Below, in pieces: positions 59,711 to 64,000 of a stretch of 64,000 bases of DNA. Position numbers and translations under genes: made by a program. The notes beneath the pieces are model-generated. The model made no database searches. It was given only the letters and a program-made list of their open reading frames with translations, and was not told the DNA's origin. Where the stretch lies: positions 1 through 64,000 of the forward strand of contig NZ_NTHN02000003.1 in NCBI RefSeq assembly GCF_002300555.2, in the 5' to 3' direction. The stretch comes from Alloyangia mangrovi (GTDB taxonomy: Bacteria > Pseudomonadota > Alphaproteobacteria > Rhodobacterales > Rhodobacteraceae). Within the stretch, counting starts at the first letter, position 1, and each line of letters begins with the position of its first letter.

Positions 59711-61369
59711 GTGAGTGACGCAGCAGAGAATGACACTGCGGACCAGGGGATCCCGGCGCCCGAAGGCGCATCGGAGATCATCGAGACCGATTACGAGATC
59801 GGTCAGGACAATTTCGAGGCACAGATCGGGCCATTCGGGCTCGACGTGCACAATCCCGTATTCGGGATCTCGGGCGTGGTCGTTGTCGCCTTCGTCTTCT
59901 ACACGCTGGCATTGCCGGAGCAGGCGGGCAGCATCTTCAGCTGGCTGTTCTCCTTCGCCACGAAGACCTTCGACTGGTTCTTCCTCGGTGCAGCGAACAT
60001 CTTCGTGATCTTCTGCCTGGTGCTGATCGTCTCGCCGCTCGGCTCGGTCAGGCTCGGTGGCGCCGAGGCCTCGCCCGACTACGGCTACGCGGGCTGGTTC
60101 GCCATGCTCTTTGCCGCCGGCATGGGGATTGGCCTGATGTTCTTCGGCGTGCTCGAGCCGGTGTACCACATGGCGGTCAGCGCACCTCTCGGCGTGCCGT
60201 CGCCCTTCGACGCCGATGGCAACCTGATCCCCGAAAACGTCGAGGCGGCCAAGGCCATGGGCCTGGCCGCGACGATCTTCCACTGGGGGCTGCACCCCTG
60301 GGCGATCTACGCCGTCATGGCTCTGGCTCTGGCGCTGTTTTCCTACAACAAGGGGCTGCCGCTGACCGTGCGCTCGGCCTTCTACCCGCTGCTTGGCGAG
60401 CGCGTCTGGGGCTGGTGGGGCCACATCATCGACATCCTCGCAGTCTTTGCCACGCTCTTTGGCCTTGCCACCTCGCTCGGCTTCGGCGCGCAGCAGGTGA
60501 ACGCCGGTCTCAACCATGTCTTCGGCATGCCGATCAACTCGACCATGCAGGTGGTGATCATCACCTTCATCACCGCGATCGCTCTGGTTTCCGTGGTGCG
60601 CGGCCTCGACGGCGGCGTGAAGGTGCTCTCGGAGATCAACATGGTGCTCGCCGCGGCGCTGCTGGTCTTCGTGCTGCTGGTCGGCCCGACGCTGCTGATC
60701 TTCCAGGACTTCCTTGGAGGTCTCTGGGCCTACATCGTCGATCTCGTGCCGCTGTCGAACCCGATCGGGCGCGAGGATACCGATTTCGTGCAGGGCTGGA
60801 CGTCGTTCTACTGGGCCTGGTGGATCAGCTGGTCGCCGTTTGTCGGCATGTTCATCGCCCGCGTCAGCCGCGGCCGCACCGTGCGCGAGTTCATCACCTG
60901 CGTGCTGATCATCCCGAGCCTCGTCTGCGTGCTGTGGATGGCGGTCTTCGGCGGCGTCGCCATCGACCAGGTGCTGAGCGATCCGGCGGGCAGCTTGGTG
61001 AAGGCCAATGTCATCGACAGCTACAACCCGCCGCTCTCGCTCTTTGCCATGCTCGAGGCGCTGCCGATGTCCTCGATCACCTCGGTGCTCGCGGTGGTTC
61101 TTGTGATCGTCTTCTTCGTGACCTCCTCGGACTCGGGCTCGCTGGTCATCGACACGATCACCGCTGGCGGCAAGGTCGATGCCCCGGTACCGCAGCGCGT
61201 GTTCTGGGCCTGTTTCGAGGGCGCGGTGGCCATCGTGCTGCTGCTCTCGGCGGGCGGCCTGTCGTCGCTGCAGTCGATGGTGATCTCGACCGGCCTGCCG
61301 TTCACGCTGGTGCTGTTGGTGATGTGCGTCGCCATCTGGCGTGGCCTTCAGGCCGAGCGGCGGCTCTGA
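59711..61369 (+). CDS. BCCT-family transporter (betaine/choline/carnitine type)
   Basis: 552 residues with about 12 hydrophobic helices. The glycine-rich helix GMGIGLMFFGVLEPVYHM and the tryptophan-rich substrate helix FYWAWWISWSPFVGMFIARV with SRGRTVREF are diagnostic. The N-terminal hydrophilic tail (about 45 residues) is acidic. The start is a GTG at 59711 with AGGAGG 8 bases upstream. A carrier for glycine betaine, choline or a related compound would feed gbcAB and sox (inference). A terminator follows. Confidence 0.92.
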   Translation: MSDAAENDTADQGIPAPEGASEIIETDYEIGQDNFEAQIGPFGLDVHNPVFGISGVVVVAFVFYTLALPEQAGSIFSWLFSFATKTFDWFFLGAANIFVIFCLVLIVSPLGSVRLGGAEASPDYGYAGWFAMLFAAGMGIGLMFFGVLEPVYHMAVSAPLGVPSPFDADGNLIPENVEAAKAMGLAATIFHWGLHPWAIYAVMALALALFSYNKGLPLTVRSAFYPLLGERVWGWWGHIIDILAVFATLFGLATSLGFGAQQVNAGLNHVFGMPINSTMQVVIITFITAIALVSVVRGLDGGVKVLSEINMVLAAALLVFVLLVGPTLLIFQDFLGGLWAYIVDLVPLSNPIGREDTDFVQGWTSFYWAWWISWSPFVGMFIARVSRGRTVREFITCVLIIPSLVCVLWMAVFGGVAIDQVLSDPAGSLVKANVIDSYNPPLSLFAMLEALPMSSITSVLAVVLVIVFFVTSSDSGSLVIDTITAGGKVDAPVPQRVFWACFEGAVAIVLLLSAGGLSSLQSMVISTGLPFTLVLLVMCVAIWRGLQAERRL

Positions 61370-61392
61370 TCTCAAGCGTTGGAAGTACAAAG

Positions 61393-61422
61393 CGCGGGCC
61401 CCTCGGGGCCCGCGTTTCGTTT
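61393..61422 (+). terminator. Terminator after the BCCT gene
   Basis: CGCGGGCCCC (61393-61402) and GGGGCCCGCG (61405-61414) are perfectly complementary, followed by TTTCGTTTT. Confidence 0.9.
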
Positions 61423-61433
61423 TGCACGGGCCG

Positions 61434-61928
61434 CTAGTCCAGCCCGAAGGCGGGATGGAACTCAAGCACGCCCTGAGGCAGCTCGGGGCCGAAGGGCAGC
61501 GCGAGGAGCACCTCTGGCGGGATGCCATCGAGCTGCAGCCCCGGCGCCTGACGAAAGCCGAAATGTCCGTAGAAGGCCGGGTTGCCCACCAGCACCACGC
61601 CCGGTGCATGCGAAGCCCGCACCTCGGCCAGCGCCGCGCGCATGAGGGCCGTGCCGACACCGCTGCGCTGGCGCTCCGGCGCGACCGAGATCGGCCCCAG
61701 CCCCTGCCAGCCGTGATGGCCACCGATTTCCACCGGCGAGACCGCCACATGGCCGATCAGCGCCCCATCCTCTTCGGCGACCAGCGAGACGGTCAGGGCC
61801 CCGGCGGCGCGCAATTTCTCGACGATCAGCGCCTCGCTGCCATCCGCATGTTCGGCCGCTTCGAACGCCCGGGTGGTGAGCGCCGAAATCGCCGCGGCCT
61901 CCTCCGGTCCCTCGGTTCTGATGTGCAT
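61434..61928 (-). CDS. GNAT-family N-acetyltransferase
   Basis: 164 residues from ATG 61928. The acetyl-CoA-binding motif is LGPISVAPERQRSGVGTALM (Q/RxxGxG/A). The following VVLVGNPAFYGHFGFRQAPG is typical of the YhbS-like branch. Substrate unknown. The gene is convergent with the BCCT gene, sharing its terminator region. Confidence 0.9.
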   Translation of the reverse strand: MHIRTEGPEEAAAISALTTRAFEAAEHADGSEALIVEKLRAAGALTVSLVAEEDGALIGHVAVSPVEIGGHHGWQGLGPISVAPERQRSGVGTALMRAALAEVRASHAPGVVLVGNPAFYGHFGFRQAPGLQLDGIPPEVLLALPFGPELPQGVLEFHPAFGLD

Positions 61929-62132
61929 GGCGCTCCTCCTCGTGCGGTTCGGCGCCCTTTCCCGAGGGCGGGTCGGGGGCGAATCTGCGCGCTTCCGATC
62001 TTGGCGCTGATCCAGTCTGGCGCAATAGGCGTATTCGCAAAGTGAAGATGACGGCATGCCCGTGCCAAGATCCTTGACGGGAGCGGCGGACGGGCCAGTT
62101 TCCCCGCGAGACCGGAGGTCCCAGGAGGTTCC

Positions 62133-63554
62133 ATGAGTGATGTTTCCCCCACGCTAGTCTGGTTCCGGCGTGACCTGCGCCTGTCGGATCATGCCGCGCT
62201 GAGCGCGGCGGTGGCGCGCGGCGGGCCGGTGATCCCGGTCTTCCTGCGCGACCACACGGTCGATGCGCTGGGGGCGGCCCCGAAATGGCGGCTAGAGCGG
62301 GGGCTCGAGGTCTTTATGGCGGCGCTCGAAGAGGCGGGGTCGCGGCTGATCCTGCGGGCCGGGCCGGCGCGCGAGGTGATCCCCGAGCTGGCACGCGAAA
62401 CCGGGGCGGGGGCGGTCTACTGGCAGCGCGCCTATGATCCGGCCTCGGTCGAGCGTGACACCGACGTGAAGGCCCGGATCAGGGAGGAGGGGCTCGAGGC
62501 AAAAAGCTTCGCCGGGCACCTGCTGTTCGAGCCCTGGACGGTGGAGACCAAGCAGGGCGCCTTCTACAAGGTCTACAGCCCCTATTGGCGCGCGGTGAAG
62601 GATCGCGAGGTGCCCGAGCCGGTCTCTGCGCCCTCCGGCATTGCCGCGCCCGGCCGCTGGCCGGAGAGCGCGTCGCTGGCGAATTGGGGGCTTGGCGCGG
62701 CGATGAACCGCGGGGCGGCGGTGCTGGCCAAGCATGTCACGGCGGGCGAGCAGGCGGCCCAGGTGCGGCTCGGCACCTTCATGCGCGATGGGGTGGCGGA
62801 CTATGGCGAGACCCGCGACCGGCTCGACGTGGACGGCACCTCGCGCCTGTCCGAGTATCTCAGCCTCGGCGAGATCAGCCCGGCGCGCTGCTGGCACGCG
62901 GGGCTGCGGGCGCAGGCCGAGGGCAAGGCAGGGGCGAGCAAGTTCCTGGCGGAGCTGGCCTGGCGCGACTTTGCCTACCACCTGATGTGGCACACGCCGC
63001 ATATCCTCGAGGAGAACTGGCGCGAGGAGTGGCGCGCTTTCCCGTGGAAGGAGGACCGCCGCCTGCGCGAGGTGCGGCTCTGGGAGCAGGCGCGCACGGG
63101 CATCGAGGTGGTCGATGCGGCGCTGCGCGAGATGTATGTGACCGGCTACATGCACAACCGTGCCCGGATGATCGTCGCCAGCTACCTGACCAAGCACCTC
63201 ATGGTGCATTGGCGGGTCGGGCAGGCCTGGTTCGATGACTGCCTGATTGACTGGGATCCGGCGTCGAATGCGATGGGCTGGCAATGGGTGGCGGGCTGCG
63301 GGCCGGATGCGGCGCCCTACTTCCGCGTCTTCAACCCTGAGACCCAGGCCGAGAAGTTCGACCCCAAGGGCGCGTACCGCCGCAAGTGGATCGCCGAGGG
63401 ACAGGCGCATCCGCCGCAGAGCGCACTCGCGTATTTCTGCGCGGTGCCGCGAAGCTGGGGGCTGGCGGGCTCGGACGCCTATCCCGAGCCGGTGGTCTCG
63501 GCCCGCGAGGGCCGAGAGGCGGCGCTGGCGGCTTATGAAAACCGGGACTTCTGA
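62133..63554 (+). CDS. phrB: Deoxyribodipyrimidine photolyase
   Basis: 473 residues. It starts with the antenna domain LVWFRRDLRLSDHAALSAAV. The FAD-binding helical domain follows, with TSRLSEYLSLGEISPARCW, ELAWRDFAYHLMWHTPHI, MHNRARMIVASYLTKHLMVH and SNAMGWQWVAGCGPDAAPYF, all class I CPD photolyase signatures. The start is ATG 62133 with AGGAGG 7 bases upstream. It repairs UV-induced cyclobutane dimers using blue light. Confidence 0.96.
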   Translation: MSDVSPTLVWFRRDLRLSDHAALSAAVARGGPVIPVFLRDHTVDALGAAPKWRLERGLEVFMAALEEAGSRLILRAGPAREVIPELARETGAGAVYWQRAYDPASVERDTDVKARIREEGLEAKSFAGHLLFEPWTVETKQGAFYKVYSPYWRAVKDREVPEPVSAPSGIAAPGRWPESASLANWGLGAAMNRGAAVLAKHVTAGEQAAQVRLGTFMRDGVADYGETRDRLDVDGTSRLSEYLSLGEISPARCWHAGLRAQAEGKAGASKFLAELAWRDFAYHLMWHTPHILEENWREEWRAFPWKEDRRLREVRLWEQARTGIEVVDAALREMYVTGYMHNRARMIVASYLTKHLMVHWRVGQAWFDDCLIDWDPASNAMGWQWVAGCGPDAAPYFRVFNPETQAEKFDPKGAYRRKWIAEGQAHPPQSALAYFCAVPRSWGLAGSDAYPEPVVSAREGREAALAAYENRDF

Positions 63555-63713
63555 CGCCGCAGGGCATCAGAATTTCATAAAAATGGCGCATTCCGGGTCA
63601 TTCTACTGTTACAGGATGATGTGGCCTCCCTCCGGAGTGTCGCCATCTTGCGCCCGGGGGACACGCGGCGTTTATTGACCACAAACAATTAATTAGTGTT
63701 GGGGGAAAAACAG

Positions 63714-64000
63714 ATGACCACTGCTGCGCGTCTCGTGGCGGCGCTCTGCCTCGCGTTTCTTGCCTTCATCGGGTCACGCTACATCATGACCCGGCTCATG
63801 CCAGAGACCACGGCCTTTGGCATTTTCCTCTGGCTCAACGTACTGCTCGGGCTGACCGCGGGCTGGCGTGTGCTGGGCACGCGGGTCGGGCGCGGCATGG
63901 CAAATGGCATCTCGGCCGGGATCACTGCCACTGCCATGCTGGTACTCTGGGGGGTCCTGGCGCAGGCGATCTACGAGATGTTCCGGCTCGCCATGCGGCA
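63714..64000 (+). CDS. trgA: TrgA-family membrane protein, truncated by the window edge
   Basis: The first 95 residues are visible. Three hydrophobic segments can be seen: LVAALCLAFLAFIGSRYI, then FGIFLWLNVLLGLTAGWRV and ATAMLVLWGVLAQAIYEMF. The sequence MTTAARLVAALCLAFLAFIG and MPETTAFG with RLAMR matches the TrgA protein described from Rhodobacter sphaeroides, whose gene is linked with tellurite resistance. The start is the ATG at 63714, after an AT-rich leader with GGGGG ahead of it. Confidence 0.82.
   Translation, partial: MTTAARLVAALCLAFLAFIGSRYIMTRLMPETTAFGIFLWLNVLLGLTAGWRVLGTRVGRGMANGISAGITATAMLVLWGVLAQAIYEMFRLAMR

Noticed and set aside
59168-61750. 860-codon minus-strand frame across uspA and the BCCT gene
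   Set aside because: Antisense shadow; highly charged and without motifs.

Overview
The window is a stretch of GC-rich chromosome from an alphaproteobacterium, most likely a marine Rhodobacteraceae (Roseobacter-group) species. Pointers are the TrgA-type membrane protein at the right edge, the DUF1289-ruvX pair, the Rhodobacterales-style OmpA protein, a TakP-like TRAP transporter, gbcAB, soxBDAG, and the intergenic repeat family described below. No phage, insertion sequence, integrase or CRISPR array was seen. Almost all of it is ordinary chromosome.

Layout. 1-5.1 kb: end of an unknown gene, tRNA-Gly, an ASKHA/ferredoxin corrinoid-activation-type protein, tyrS and anmK. 5.1-11.3 kb: a leftward cluster of three family-2-like glycosyltransferases, a sulfotransferase and a sulfotransferase-like/glycosyltransferase fusion, followed by an unknown protein. 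This looks like a surface-glycan module. 11.5-20 kb: MoxR ATPase plus CoxE-like VWA protein, a long OmpA-family protein, moaA, a lipoprotein, prfB and a DUF2189 membrane protein. 20-24.1 kb: an XRE-type regulator, a small conserved protein, and ilvI-ilvN behind a leader-peptide attenuator. 24.3-31.6 kb: a small membrane protein, and a two-component system divergent from a three-gene TRAP transporter. 31.7-40.7 kb: metH, glycine betaine monooxygenase gbcA-gbcB, and an orphan ThDP enzyme divergent from an Lrp/AsnC regulator. 40.8-44 kb: dusA, DUF1289, ruvX, ccmI. 44.2-50.8 kb: sarcosine oxidase soxB, D, A and G, interrupted by two unrelated genes. 50.8-64 kb: secreted protein, sodB, cobA, SDR dehydrogenase, luciferase-like monooxygenase, dCache-HAMP protein, acyltransferase-SGNH protein, tRNA-Ile2, uspA with a BCCT transporter, GNAT, phrB and trgA.

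Metabolic thread. A BCCT carrier could import betaine or choline. GbcAB would demethylate glycine betaine to dimethylglycine, and SoxBDAG would oxidise sarcosine to glycine while loading one carbon onto tetrahydrofolate. MetH uses methyl-tetrahydrofolate. No dimethylglycine-demethylating enzyme is visible here.

Three points stand out. (1) At least five genes are broken by one extra base in a C/G homopolymer, and two more appear to lack one base. Each correction restores a whole-codon gene length, so assembly error is more likely than real decay. (2) The ilvI leader contains an unannotated 15-residue peptide, MGLLVIIVETWRMGR, with a sigma70-like promoter, an antiterminator and a terminator. 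(3) A modular repeat made of one or two hairpins plus a conserved core recurs just downstream of stop codons at four loci. Its hairpin sequences vary while their pairing is kept.
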